Assembly: GCA_001630475.1 (NCBI GenBank)
Contig: KV419414.1
Location: 25,323 to 89,322 of the forward strand
DNA from: Sistotremastrum niveocremeum HHB9708
Lineage: Eukaryota > Basidiomycota > Agaricomycetes > Sistotremastrales > Sistotremastraceae
Reading direction: 5' to 3'
Length of the DNA: 64,000 bases
Shown here: positions 18,981-30,010 of the stretch, in pieces
How positions within the stretch are numbered: the first letter of the stretch is position 1
How the letters are laid out: each line of letters opens with the position of its first letter
Program-made: the position numbers and the translations under genes
Notes under the pieces: generated by a model
Database searches by the model: none
The model's input: the letters and a program-made list of their open reading frames with translations, nothing else
What the model was told of the DNA's origin: nothing

Positions 18981-20219
18981 CTACTTCGATATCTTCAAAA
19001 TCACAGGAACGACCCCTACAATCCATCAGCTCACTCTCAATCCGTTCAACAAAAGAAAAACGCACCTCCCGTCTGAAGTTGAACCGGCGGATGTCCAATA
19101 ACCTTCAACATCGCTCTAATCGCTCCAGAATGCGACGTAATCGAAATAACTGACAAAAAGCCAATATCAATATGGACTGGGATGGACTTGCTCTGACAAT
19201 AATGAAACTCACAAGTCGAATCCCACCCATCGAGAATAACTTCCTCGATTGCTTTCGACAATCTCGTCCTCAGTTCTTCCTCCGTCTCTCGATGATCCGG
19301 ATCCCAAAGAATATCTTCTTCCGAGAACGGGTCCGGGAATTCGAAATTCGGAAATAAAGATCCAAGCTCGGTCCTCGAAATTCGTTTGTCACATGTATGA
19401 ACGCCATGGTGTTCTCTCAAATTCTACATCCAGAAAATATTAGTCGTCAGCGAAGTCGAGTGAGGTGATGATCGGAAGATTTACTTCGATGAATTTAGGA
19501 CGGATATGAGGAGGGAGGAGTGAGTCAAAAGTGAGCTCAAGTGTTGACGCAGTCCGTCTCATCGGACTACAGTACCATCGTTCTGGGGTATGCATTCCAG
19601 AAGCTACCGCAGCTTTCCAAGCTTCGTTCAAAGCTTTTGCTTGTGACTCGCCGACGGGAGTCAGCAGAGGATCCGCTAGTACATCCAACCAATCAATGCA
19701 AGCATAGGCAATTTGAGATTAAGATAACGTACGCCCCCATACGATCTCCCCATCTCCATTCACGCGTGCCAAAGGGCTTCAGAAGTCATTAGAACAATGG
19801 AAGCATACGACTCGACATGATTCCGAACATACCCGTTCCAAGTCTATCCAAAAAGCGGAGATTCGGACGCGCAGTTCATCTGGATATGTCATAGATTCTC
19901 TCACCTCAGGTCCGTACTTATTAATGCCGACGTTATCTAATTTTCATACCCATATCAGCTGTCATCCAAGCCATCAAGATCAGAAGTACTCACGATATCC
20001 TTCACCATGCCGAGCAATCCAAAGTAACTTGACCCTCTGATCCTCACCGCACTGTCCTTTCAGCTCCTCAAATCTCCCCCGGAAGTCAAACCAAGCCTCG
20101 TGTGATTCAGCAGGACGAATCAAGAGAGGATCATTGACATTAGAGCTGGTAGAAGAAGCTTGCGAGTCAAAGAATGAGGGTACAGATAGACCATGTACGA
20201 CTTCGTAGGACAAGCTCAT
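18981..20219 (-). CDS. Histidine phosphatase (phosphoglycerate-mutase-like) protein
   Basis: Eight exons (19994-20219, 19905-19936, 19833-19843, 19733-19776, 19485-19675, 19213-19423, 19066-19149, 18981-19015) sum to 834 nt, or 277 residues, with every phase consistent. The catalytic motif is LLWIARHGEGYHN, where the RHG histidine is phosphorylated. NGDGEIVWG and LTPVGESQA follow as in fungal branch-1 members, and YCSPMRRTASTLEL carries the conserved Ser/Arg. The second catalytic His is in SITSHSGAIRAML. The protein probably removes phosphate from a small metabolite or phosphoprotein in the cytosol; substrate cannot be inferred. Exon 3 is only 11 nt (encoding TWN plus part of G), but without it the frame and the conserved spacing fail. 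The start is the first ATG of the open frame; an additional upstream exon is possible. Confidence 0.88.
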
Positions 20220-21200
20220 CGAGAATATTGGTTAACAGCGAATCCACTCTCGATCTTAGCGATCAGAACGGAGGAGCCCATGATGCGTTCTCAACGCCGA
20301 TGTCTCCGAGGTTCCTGGATGGAGCGTTCGGGTAAGACCGGAAAGCCGAAGCTGAGTCAGCAATGCGCTACGTGGCCTCATTTCTTGCCTCATTTTTCTT
20401 GACTTGATTATCCTGATCCCTGTTGTCCACAAAAATTGAAAATTCGTGCGGAAATATCAAAGCGCCTATGATTGGGATTCTCAGTGTACTTGTGATTCTC
20501 CCTCACATCGAAATTCCGAACATGGATGCGAAGGAAGATCAAGGAACTCGAAGACTGGAAATTCCATGGGTCCATACGTCTTCACGGCGAAGTTCGCGTT
20601 CGAAATTCTCACAATACCCTATAGCCCACGAAGCAAAGAATTCAGCACAATTCGCCATCACCTTTCACAATACCGTCGACATACTCAGGCGCTCCAGGGA
20701 TATCCTAACATCTTTTCTGACAGAGAATCTCCCTCAGATCACGAGAACACCCACAGTCGCGAAATATCAAGCGAATCCAGCAACACAACCTGAAATATAT
20801 CATGCTAGTCTTCATTAGGCCTTCATGGATTTACACGATCTGTCATGATAACGCTTGGATCAATGGACGTAGTGACCCTATTCCGGATCTCACATGCGAA
20901 ATTTGACGTGATAAGATTCCTGTCTCTTAACAGCTTCTTCAAAATCGATACCCTTCTCTGCGAGATATATCTGCCATACGTCGCGCACCTCTCATCCCTG
21001 AGATTACCATCCGCATGTATTCGTCCTGACACAATCACCCAACATTTCGCAACCCTACACACAGCTTCGATTCCAACTCATCAGCTTCCGTCCGTGATAT
21101 AGCCTTCAACGGTGCCTTAAAACCCTCTCGAAGCCTCGTTATCCGAATGACTAGCGGCGAAAGAGCGGAGATAGAGAAAATGACTTACTAGTAAAGGGTG
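20220..21200. other. No supported gene
   Basis: ORFs of up to 131 residues exist on the plus strand (20423-20818) but are low in protein-like character and lack splice context. Short minus-strand stretches (IPGAPEYVDGIVKGDGE near 20640-20700) hint at relic coding sequence. Nothing can be assigned. Confidence 0.35.
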
Positions 21201-21207
21201 AGGTCCC

Positions 21208-22689
21208 TTGCCAGTTCGTTTGATCAACATTGACATGCTTTGGTCAGACGAACTAGGAGTTCAACCAAACAAATGGGTAAATGTACAGCAGCAGTGGACG
21301 CCCCTATATTTACCCTCTTTCAAACAAAACGAGCCCTACCCTGCCCTGGTTTTGACCGGTCCCAAGCCTGACGATCGTGTGTACCGCCTTTATGGCAGAA
21401 ACGAACTATGGGAACTCGTATAGCAGTCGATTTGTCGTCCCGAATATATGTCCCAGGAGGTATGTTCTCATGATGCCTATGGCCGGCTCGTCCGTTGTCT
21501 AAGACAGCGGAACCGCCTTCCGTCCGCTCTCAAATTGATTCTCACGCAGAACCAGCTTGTCTATATATCCAGCGCTGTGCAGAATCTAATCTTGATTTTT
21601 TGTTCAGGTGGTAAATGTTTTACCGAGGAATCGCTGCCTGTCTTTTCTTCGCGAGAGTTCTGGGCACCAGTGTTCCCGTTGTAACTAACATTCACATCGC
21701 TTCAATCGCTTCTACGAATGATCTGTTGATCATCCAACACGAAAAGCCCCACGTTCATCAAGAGGAAGCTAATAGTGCCGACAGTGCGGAATTTACCTGA
21801 AGACCGTAATAAGAAGCGAGACGGTCCGACTTCGAATAAGAACAGGGATCTGTTTTCTCAAATACTCCCCCCTTAAAATAAGAAGCTACAACGCCAAGTG
21901 ACGTCGGATGTTGAAAGTAGGAGACCTTCTCAAGCTCAGGTGAATGGAGAACGTCGCGCGTTCCTGAAACTTCTGACCGAAAGGTGGTAAGCATACGGTT
22001 CCGTCCATCCGAGCGCTGAAAGAATCGCTAAATACATGCGTTTGCAGACTGCTCAGCTTCCCGAAGGAGATGTTTCAGGAACTGGGAACAACTTGGCGTC
22101 GTTCAGATTTCCGCGTTGCTTGAACGACCGGCCTTCAGGGAATATGTCGTGCTCTTCCAACTGGTGTATCAACTCTGGTCAATTGTCTCTAAATATTCAG
22201 GGCGGTTCCCTAAAACATTGTACTGCCATGACTTCGAATTTCTGTCCGTTATTCTGTTGCGGTTCTGGTGTGCTTTCTTCACAGCCCTGATTGATAGGAA
22301 AGGAGCCTTCATCAATGATCAGTCTGGTGACATAGACTGATCTGCCCCGCATTCGATGTCCATTAAAATGATTGCACTGAGAAGACCTTGGCCTCCTGCA
22401 GATCCTACGCGATCTTCCGTTCAATTACCACAAGCGTCAGATTGAACTTCTTTACATTCATCCGGGAACGGTTTATTTGCCGCGTATGCAGCAGCAGCAC
22501 TGGCGTGCTTCAGGCACAATTGCTTCTCCGACCAAACGCAATGCATGTGTTGTCCTACTGTCATTCAGTTCTAAACTTCTCATGTCAATCTGTCAGGATG
22601 TGGGAAGTACGGAGATCAAAAGCAAATACGATTTTCATATATCTCTTAATGTATGGCTCACAATCCGGGGAAAGGTTCGTTTCGAATGA
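21208..22689 (+). CDS. Unrecognised multi-exon gene
   Basis: Coding-like exons follow one another on the plus strand: about 21210-21423 (WSDELGVQPNKWVNVQQQW), 21400-21452 (TRIAVDLSSRIYVPG, ending at a GTATGT donor), 21501-21609 (HAEPACLYIQRCAESN), 22075-22326 (NWEQLGVVQISALLE, LRFWCAFFTALIDRKG) and 22389-22689 (LQILRDLPFNYHKRQIELL, SICQDVGSTEIKSK), ending at a TGA at 22689. The last two join cleanly across a GTGACA...GAGAAG intron. The earlier ones are less certain and may belong to a separate gene or contain stops. The protein appears helical and hydrophobic in part. I recognise no domain. Confidence 0.45.
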
Positions 22690-22832
22690 TGCTTCCACCC
22701 GGCGGTCCGCTGAGCTCCCTCATTCTCCGAATGTCATGAACTGAACAGCTTAAAAGGAGAAGTCGCGGAGAAGTTTCCATCAGCTCTCACTCGCAGAGCA
22801 TCGTTCCTCTTCCTCCAATAGTATCTTCAGAT

Positions 22833-23593
22833 ATGCTCCCATTTACCACCAAGCTCTTGTGCATCATCTTTGGTCTCCTTGCGGTCGCCACCAGCTTTGC
22901 AGCTGCCTCAGCTTTACCGGGTAGTGAGCTGGTCGCTCGTAACCCTCCTAAGCAACACATCTGTCAGATCGTTGCAGTCGCTGACGTTGATGTGGCCCTC
23001 GCGGCGGTCGGTACGTTTTGTCACCCTCCAATGACCATTCTGCTATGGCCTGATATAATGATATTTCCAGCTGCTTCTTACGGAAAATCTACCGATGTAC
23101 AGGTTGCTGCGTTCGCCGAGCTCGTCGCAGCAATCGACATCTGCGTCGAAGCAATCATCGAACTCAAAGCCGTCATCGATGTCGACGTAGTCGTCGACGC
23201 AACCGTTGCTCTCTACGTAGTAAGCTTCCGATCCAAATACATAGATAATAAACAAACCTGATCACCGAATGCGATACAGGCAATCGAAGCCGTGCTGGTT
23301 GAATTCAATCTAGTCGCAATCGCAGACATCGTCGCTTCCGTCCAACTCGATGTCGCGTTGAAAGCGATTCTCGACGCCATCGTTTTAGTCAAAGTCAACG
23401 CAAATGTCGACGTCGGTGCTGCGTATGTCTTTCTCTCTTCTATAATTAATTGTTCAGATGTTTAAAAATGGACAGACTCTCGGTCGCGGTCCTTCAGGTC
23501 TATGCTAGCATCAAGACTTACGTTTTCCTCGGCGGGTTGAACTTGAGCGCATTGATCATCCTGATTCTAGGCCTGGTCGGAATCATTCTTTGA
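22833..23593 (+). CDS. Signal-peptide protein with C-terminal membrane helix
   Basis: Four exons (22833-23010, 23071-23219, 23280-23422, 23476-23593) total 588 nt, or 195 residues. A signal peptide (LLCIIFGLLAVATSFAAASA) is followed by a mature region very rich in Val, Ala, Asp and Ile. It contains repeated DVDVA/DVVVDA-like strings, two or three cysteines and few aromatic residues. The C-terminus is a hydrophobic helix (LSALIILILGLVGIIL) ending at the stop, so the protein is either tail-anchored in the membrane or GPI-processed. Introns use GTACGT, GTAAGC and GTATGT donors. The GTAAGC donor at 23220 was preferred over GTAGTA three bases earlier. I know no family with this composition. Confidence 0.75.
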
Positions 23594-23898
23594 GGGGAAC
23601 AGTTTTAAGACTCATGATCCCGGTTGTGTTATCGGGTTAATCAGAGATAGGGACGAGTTGTTTTTGATCTGCTTTGTAATAACGTTGGCCCAGTTTTTGA
23701 CCCCGAATTTCCCAAATTGAGTGAATGACGCTACGAATCAATGCATACGAACGAGAACCACTGGCACAGCCAAACTTCCACATTCAATGTTCTGTTAACA
23801 TTATTTCATTGTTTGTCATCGTGCAATACTCTGAATCCTCCCAAGCCGCTCGGCTAATACCCAGCCTTCAGTACCATCGTCTTCAAGACTTCGAGTAC

Positions 23899-26752
23899 CT
23901 AATCCTCAAACTTAGAATCCCAATCCTCCGTCTCCGTTTCCGTTTCCATTTCCATTTCCCTATGCGATACCCACACCCTCTCCAACATCTCATCAATATC
24001 CTCATCATCATCAGCCCAATCATCATGACTCCAATCCTGTCCCATAACACCATAAGCAGCCACATCCCTAACCGGCGGTCTCTTAACCCATCTCACAAAC
24101 GCCTCAAATTCCTCCTTCTCATCATCCGAACGTGAAGACCGAATAGCAGTTTGCGAAATATGACTCTTGATTAAAAGCAAAAGCGAGTCGTTGAGGACTT
24201 CAGGACGACGGAGAGCACGATAAAAAGCACGATAAAAAGCCCACAGGATTTCGAAAGTCCTGAGAGCGAAATTAAACACAAGTCGAGTAGAAAGATTAGA
24301 TCGGCCTACTCATCAATCCGTCGATCTATTTGCTGCCACATCAATACCTCGTCCAAAGTCCACGCTACGATCGAGATTTCTTCGGCATTGCGGCCGTCTT
24401 GAGCAGTCGTAGATGAAAATTCCGGAGAGATCGAGCCGATCGGGGTCAAAGGGTTTCTCGGATTGTTAACTCCGATATCCGCGAGCGCTTCAGTCACGAT
24501 TTTGTTCACATATTCCACGAGGGACTTCGGCAGATAAAGGAGCATTCGAATGTGATGTGATTCATCGAGGACCTCCTCCATATCGTCAGAAAACGACGTC
24601 CGAGTCTCTTTGAAGTCCTCTGAATAAATATCCAATAATGAGTCCGGTCAATATTCCCGGGAGTCAAATAAATACCTGGGATCGCTATTCCGGCTTCGAT
24701 GGTCATGCTTCGTGACGTTTGAGCACGGGTTTGTTCATGCTGCTCGAGATGGTACTTGAAACCATCGATGGTAAAGTGCTTGTCCCAAGGATACCTTGCG
24801 ACAATGATCAGAATAATGATCGTATGCACGACATGGTAACCCACTTCGGAGCTTCATCATACGAAAGACCATCCTGAGCAACATCACGATATTCCTCCGT
24901 AGCCCATACATCACTCTTCAACCTATCACCAATCAACATCCGCTCCAACGAAGAATCGAAGAGGCTTACTTGATAGTCCCTTTCACAGCAAGTTCCCACA
25001 ACGCAACATGCCTCATCAACAACCCAAACCCACTCAAACAACTCCTCTTCCCCACAGGCTCCGAACTCATCTGAATCCGACTCTCCAACATCGAATGACT
25101 AAATTCCCTCCTCCCTTCCACCTCCAAATTCGGATGGTTCTTCGGATTAGGCCACTGCGGCGCAGAAGGAGGATAAAGCGTATGACCCCATTTGATATAT
25201 TTATTAATGAGACGTGTAACCCATTTTTGGGCTGTGAAATGTACGATGCCGAGGTCGCGAGATGTGATTTGTTCGGCTGTTGGTGGGTCTGGATCGTGTC
25301 GCTCTACGAATGCTTCGACATAATGAGGAAGGATACGTATTCCGTAGCCCTAGACATGAAGTGAGTGTCGGAACATTGCTATGTATCAAATTTACTCACC
25401 CTGTCTGCGTACTTGAAAACTCTGGATGACGTCAGCAGGTGTTGCCAAGACGACCGTTGAGATCACTTCACCTGTCTTCTTGACTCGCACGACGTTCTCC
25501 CAAGTAATGACCTTAAATGAGATCCATGGTAAAGACGTTATACCCAGCTGAGACAATCAATCAATAAACATCAACACGAAGGAGTGAGACCGAAATCTCA
25601 CTTTCGAGCGCCCGCGCAGTCCGAGGAAGCATATACACCTCTTCCCCATCGTATCCCGCAGCGCAAATATCAAGATCAAAGTTCAACAGTACATCCTTCG
25701 GCGAAGGCGCAAGTTTCAAAACGATCTGTACGCGTTTCGTAGGGTACGACGAATAGAACGTGATCGTCTTCGAATTCCGAACGACAAATGTAGGGGCGTC
25801 GGGGGGAAGATTCGACTTGAACACGTTGAATATCTCTCGAAGTTTTGCCGTAGCCTCAACGGGACCGAGACCGTGGATATACAAATCGATATCGGAATGA
25901 GCGAATTTCGAGGAGGTCTCGATGCCAGGAGGAGAGAGCAACGTGCCAAGAACGATTCCGCCCGCAACGAAGACGTTATTCCAGTCCAATCCCTTCAGAA
26001 TACCACCAGTGATATCTTCAAAAGTTTTGGCGAATCCCGACACGGAGGACTGGACGTGGATCTCAGAATCGCATTTGAGATCGAGAAAGGTGAAACCTGG
26101 CAATTTTCCGCCCCGCTCGAGGATGAGGGATGATGTGGATGTTCGTGCTTCAGGGAATATAGTGGAGAAATGGGAGATTTTGAGTAGGCCAGAGGTCCAG
26201 TCGCGATGACCAGGCAGACGAAGCCACGCTTCGTTCCGCAAAACCCTACATCAGTCAATTTGAAGAAGTCAAGCAAAATAGAAATAAGGACACGTACCAC
26301 TCATCAACATCTCTTTGCGCCGTGTCTTTCAGAAAGGTAGAGCCGAAACGCCCAGCACATAGCGTCGTGTAAGGAATCTTCTCCCAGTCCCAGATCCTCC
26401 TCCTCAACTTCGAATCCGCAATTTTCTCGATCTTCTCCACATCCCCTCTTGGGTCCTCTCCAAATCTCACGCCTTTCCAACCCGACACATCAAATCTGCG
26501 ATTGATCTCCCTGAAGCGCCGAGCGTCCGCCTTCGTCGACTTCCTGTACGACGCGATTTGAGACTTGATGACGAGTTCTGCAAGTTTTCCAAGACGAGAA
26601 GCCCAGTTCCTCGAGTTCAAAAGAAGTCGTAACTTGTTGGATGCTGCCTCGCAAACGATAGGTCGTCCGTCTCCATACTGTCTAAAGTGCGTCAGATCCG
26701 CTCATTTCGCGTCATTCAAAAATTCGTACGGATTGCTATCAGCAACGGGCAT
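23899..26752 (-). pseudogene. Large multi-exon gene with a stop and two frameshifts
   Basis: The first exons are clean: 26730-26752, 26298-26681, 25602-26245, then about 25460-25550 after a GTCTCAG acceptor. They read EKIADSKLRRRIWDWEKIP, VFVAGGIVLGTLL, SDIDLYIHGLG and NFDLDICAAGYDG, which resembles a conserved fungal hypothetical family. The SDIDLY core looks nucleotidyltransferase-like, but this is uncertain. After LETGYNVFTMDLI an in-frame TAA stands at 25513-25515, yet the same frame continues as GHYLGERRASQ. Later exons (GIRILPHYVEAFVERHD, PNPKNHPNLEVEG) need one-base shifts near 24975 and 24845 before continuing (DVWATEEYRDVAQDG; RYPWDKHFTIDGF). The last exon ends at 23899 with an acidic tail. 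Unless introns explain all three breaks, the gene is decaying. Confidence 0.65.
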
Positions 26753-27130
26753 GCCCTCAAATTGCTAGCTGTACGAAGGATCTGTTTCTCCTTTCAGCCC
26801 TTCGTTGAAAACTAAAGTGGACTCGGATGGGAAATGTTCGACTCGTGTAGCGACGATCCGAAATCCGATACCCAATTTCAGCTTGCTTTGTCAGCAACGC
26901 GTTTCTTCCATCATGATTGCGCGCGTCGAGACTCGAATCAGCAAGCGAATGAGAGTTGGCGTTCGACATGGTTCTCCACTGATGCCAGTCATTGAACCAG
27001 ACAATCCGTCCATTTAATAGCTGGGTCTCGAACATATACTCCGCGTCTCCATACGGTGCCTTCGCAAGAATATATCGTCATCGTGCGAATTTTCATTTAT
27101 TTGTACTGATTCTCAGATTTCATTTCAGTG
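26753..27130. other. Intergenic, upstream of the decayed gene
   Basis: Both strands have open frames of 70-92 codons (for example 26757-27035 minus), but neither has splice or domain support. The stretch likely holds the promoter of the minus-strand gene ending at 23899. Confidence 0.35.
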
Positions 27131-27212
27131 AGGACTTAGAGCCCGTTTGGCGGCCGGAATTTCGGACGCGATTTCAGTTGAAATCGTGATTTGGCCAAAA
27201 TTCCGCGGAAAG

Positions 27213-27848
27213 TAGAGTTCTTCAGAAAAAATTAGGCCATATGTTATAGGCTAATTAGGCTAATTAGGCTATTTTCCCACTATTTTTCAGCTACAATAGC
27301 ACTAAAGTAGCAGGAAATAGCAGAAATAGCAGCTAATTTTTTCTGAAGTTCCAAGGTCCAGTCCACGTGACTGGTCGTATTGGGCAACCGGACCGAAGTT
27401 GCAACTGGACTGCAGTTGCCAGTTGCCTCAGTTTCTGAAAATCAGGCAACCGGCAACCGCAGTCATGACCAGTCGTGACCACGGTCGCGACCGATACTCA
27501 GGGAAGACCCTTAAGGGTCCCCAACCAGGGTGGTCAGAGGGTCATGTAGTGGTATTTTCCCCATCTATGAGCATGTATTCATGGTATATGATATATATAC
27601 AGTATATATGTGACCAATAGACACTAATAGACCATATATAAAAGGTTAAAACAATATATTAATGATTAAAATATTAAATATATTGGCAGGCAACTGGTCG
27701 TGACTGGTCATTTGATGACTGGTTGCCGGACCACAACTGCAGTTGCAGTTGCCAGTCACGGACATTTTGGAATTTGGCAACCGGTCGCAGTTGCCAGTCA
27801 CAAGGAATTTTGGAAAAAGTCCAGTCGTGACTGGACTTTGGAACTCTA
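27213..27848 (+). mobile_element. hAT-like non-autonomous element with CAGTC/GACTGG arrays
   Basis: 636 bp flanked by the 8-bp duplication GCGGAAAG (27205-27212 and 27849-27856). The right end reads TAGAGTTCCAAAGTCCAGTC inward. The left end is the same sequence (TAGAGTT then CCAAGGTCCAGTCC) after removing a 127-bp MITE inserted seven to eight bases in. CAGTTGCC, GACTGG and CAACCGG motifs fill both ends, echoing the element at 9846-11908 with which it shares terminal sequence. No coding capacity is seen, and the A/T-rich centre (27550-27690) is without ORFs. Confidence 0.85.
27221..27347 (+). mobile_element. 127-bp MITE nested in the hAT-like element
   Basis: Terminal inverted repeats TTCAGAAAAAATTAG and CTAATTTTTTCTGAA enclose an A/T-rich core with the tandem run GGCTAATTAGGCTAATTAGGC. 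The flanking duplication is GTTC (27217-27220 and 27348-27351), possibly AGTTC. Its removal restores the terminal repeat of the surrounding element, which proves that it inserted second. Confidence 0.8.
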
Positions 27849-28117
27849 GCGGAAAGTGCGTTTGGCGGCTCCAGAATTTTGATCAACCGTATTTTGCTCG
27901 AGATCGTGTGAACGTTATTTTACATAGTGAAATTTTGTCAATCAAAATACATCTCCCCCCCCTGTTTTTTCTGCAAAATCACGACTTACGAGCTTCGGCT
28001 CCTGCACACGGCATACTCACGGTCACTATCACACTCATATTCATTGCGCACACTCCTTCTACGACTACTGGATAACGGAGATGGCTCAAATAGACACCAA
28101 GAAAACAAAATAAGAAA

Positions 28118-28304
28118 TCAAGGCGTATGCTGGAGCAGAGGGAGCAGATTCAGGAGAAGATGAGCTGAGGATGAGGATGAATCTGGATGATGGAACAGGT
28201 GCTGCCAACAATGAACGGTGTGGCCGGGGATATCGATGAATGACGGACAGATTGCGTGGGTAGCAGCAGGATCATGATAAACGGTGCGGTGAATCGATCG
28301 TCTC
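28118..28304 (-). pseudogene. 3-prime part of an ORF split by the 5.2-kb element
   Basis: Minus-strand text RRSIHRTVYHDPAATHAIC leads through CPSFIDIPGH and a Ser/Leu-rich tail to a stop at 28118. Its frame continues upstream only on the other side of the hAT-like element (33506-33673). Removing the element and one ACCGTCGC copy joins them in frame as about 120 residues. Whether this is a true exon is uncertain, as no domain is recognised. Confidence 0.45.
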
Positions 28305-28483
28305 ACCGTCGCTAGTGATGCCGCCGTCCGGTCCGGCAAAGCGTCCGAACCCGGTCCGAACCGAACTGAACCGGCGGTCCGGTTCAGGTTCAGGTTCGGT
28401 TCGACCTGGGGGACCAACGGTTCGGTCCGCGGTTCGAGCTGTTTGCCTGGCAGCCCGGACGCGGTTCGAACCGAACTGAACCG

Positions 28484-28902
28484 CACCTGTACCTCATCAT
28501 ATTCTAAGCGAACTAGGAGGCAGATTCGGTTAGTTCCGGCCAGCTAATTAGCTCGGAAGATGCTCTCCTCCCTCCCAGCAAGGCTCCCAGCCAAAACTGA
28601 GGGACTTAGCCGTAGAAACACTCATTGTAAATACTAAAAATAATAAAGTACCTTCGGACTATCTCCCGTACCTCCGTCGCCCCTTAAATCGCTTCTTTGG
28701 ACCCTGTTCAACGTCACCGCCGCCTCGGAACAGCCTCGGCGCCGCCCTTCGCGCCAAGACCCTGCTTCCGCTCCGCCCCGACCTCCGCCCCGTTGCCGCC
28801 GCTTCGCCGTCGCTGTCGCTGACAACGAGCTCGCTGCTGCTGCCCTCCCTTGCTCAACACCCCAACATATATACCTTGCCGTGATCGTCTCACTCATCGC
28901 TA
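28484..28902 (+). repeat. Left arm of the long inverted repeat
   Basis: 419 bp, matched in reverse complement by 31618-32037. Confidence 0.8.
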
Positions 28903-29817
28903 TACACTCATACACTTTATATTTACTTCTGGATCCGCTCAACACTGGTGATTGTGGCTTTGTGGGTCCACTGTTCATGTTCACTTAGTGATGGTCATTG
29001 GAGGGCTGATTTATTTGAGTATATTAGACCATGTAGTTATATACACTATCCTGTCACTGTACCACCAATGAATGCAGCTGAGTCGATCTGACCACATAGC
29101 GACGGTCTGGAGGGGCGCGGGAATTATCAGCGCGGGAATTACGATGTCGACGGGGAACGATAGGTGATAGAGTGTAAAGTGCTGGCATAGATGTAGAGAT
29201 ACACAGAGAATGAGTTAGTAGGAGCGTGAGGAAGAAGTTGAATGTACTCACCGTTGATGGACGCTCTCATCCTGCAACATCTCTCCTAACTCTTCTTCAT
29301 CCCACTCCTTGCATTCCATTGCCCCCCATTCCTTTCTTCTCATCCAGCACTTGACGTCGCCACAGCACGTCCGTCCGTCTGTCTATCATCTCCTCCAAGT
29401 CCTGACTCTTCCTGTATGGTGGTGGCGAGAATGAGCCTCATATCAGCCTGCTATGTACGTTAGACTAGATGTAGACTCTAAGTAGACTTGAATATACGTA
29501 TCTTGGACTGCGACACTCTCGGGGTCCCCATGTGCTTCCCGATCTCTGCCCAAACAATTCGTTCGATTCCGTACGCACCAAGAGATGGCCTTCGCCCTAC
29601 ATCGTGATTGTGGAGTTGTATTCCGAGTTCTAGAGGCAATGGCTGCTTGATATGGAGCCACAAAGAAGCCTATCTGCTATCGATCTGTAAAGTAAGCGAC
29701 CGTAATACATCACGCAAATCAAACACCTACCTCCGCACACTCGACTGCCTGACGCCCTTAGCGTCGTTCATTTGTTGAGTTTGGTGTCTTATCATCATCC
29801 ATACAGTACAGACCCAC

Positions 29818-30010
29818 CTTGATATCGGCGTAGGCATGGTATGGGCTGAATTCGTAGGGGGAGGTGTTGTGGTATCGGCGTTTCAGGGTGCGGTGGTTGT
29901 AGTCATTGATTTTCTCTAAATTCAACTAAATATGACTCGCATTAATGTTTAAATCATTCTTACGACGTTAGAACACTTACCTGAAGGCGGAACGGGGCTA
30001 CAGCAGCCAT
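29818..30010 (-). CDS. Exons of a gene carried inside the inverted-repeat element
   Basis: Minus-strand exon 29981-30010 starts ATG and reads MAAVAPFRLQ up to a GTAAGTG donor. A 55-nt intron ending ATATTTAG leads to exon 29818-29925 (LNLEKINDYNHRTLKRRYH, YEFSPYHAYADIK), then a GTGGGT donor. Phases are both 0. Further candidate exons lie at about 29735-29760 and 29443-29700 (YGIERIVWAEIGKHMG). The gene may be the element's own or captured host sequence. I cannot identify a transposase motif, and the 3-prime end is unsolved. Confidence 0.4.

Larger units (their letters stand above)
27138..27900 (+). mobile_element. Possible older element with GCCCGTTTGGCGG termini, host of the nested pair
   Basis: GCCCGTTTGGCGGCCGGAA at about 27142 and GCGTTTGGCGGCTCC at about 27858 flank the hAT-like insert. 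Related motifs recur at 33734-33860 in inverted form. This suggests a TIR family using this terminus, but I could not define both ends or a target duplication here. Confidence 0.35.
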
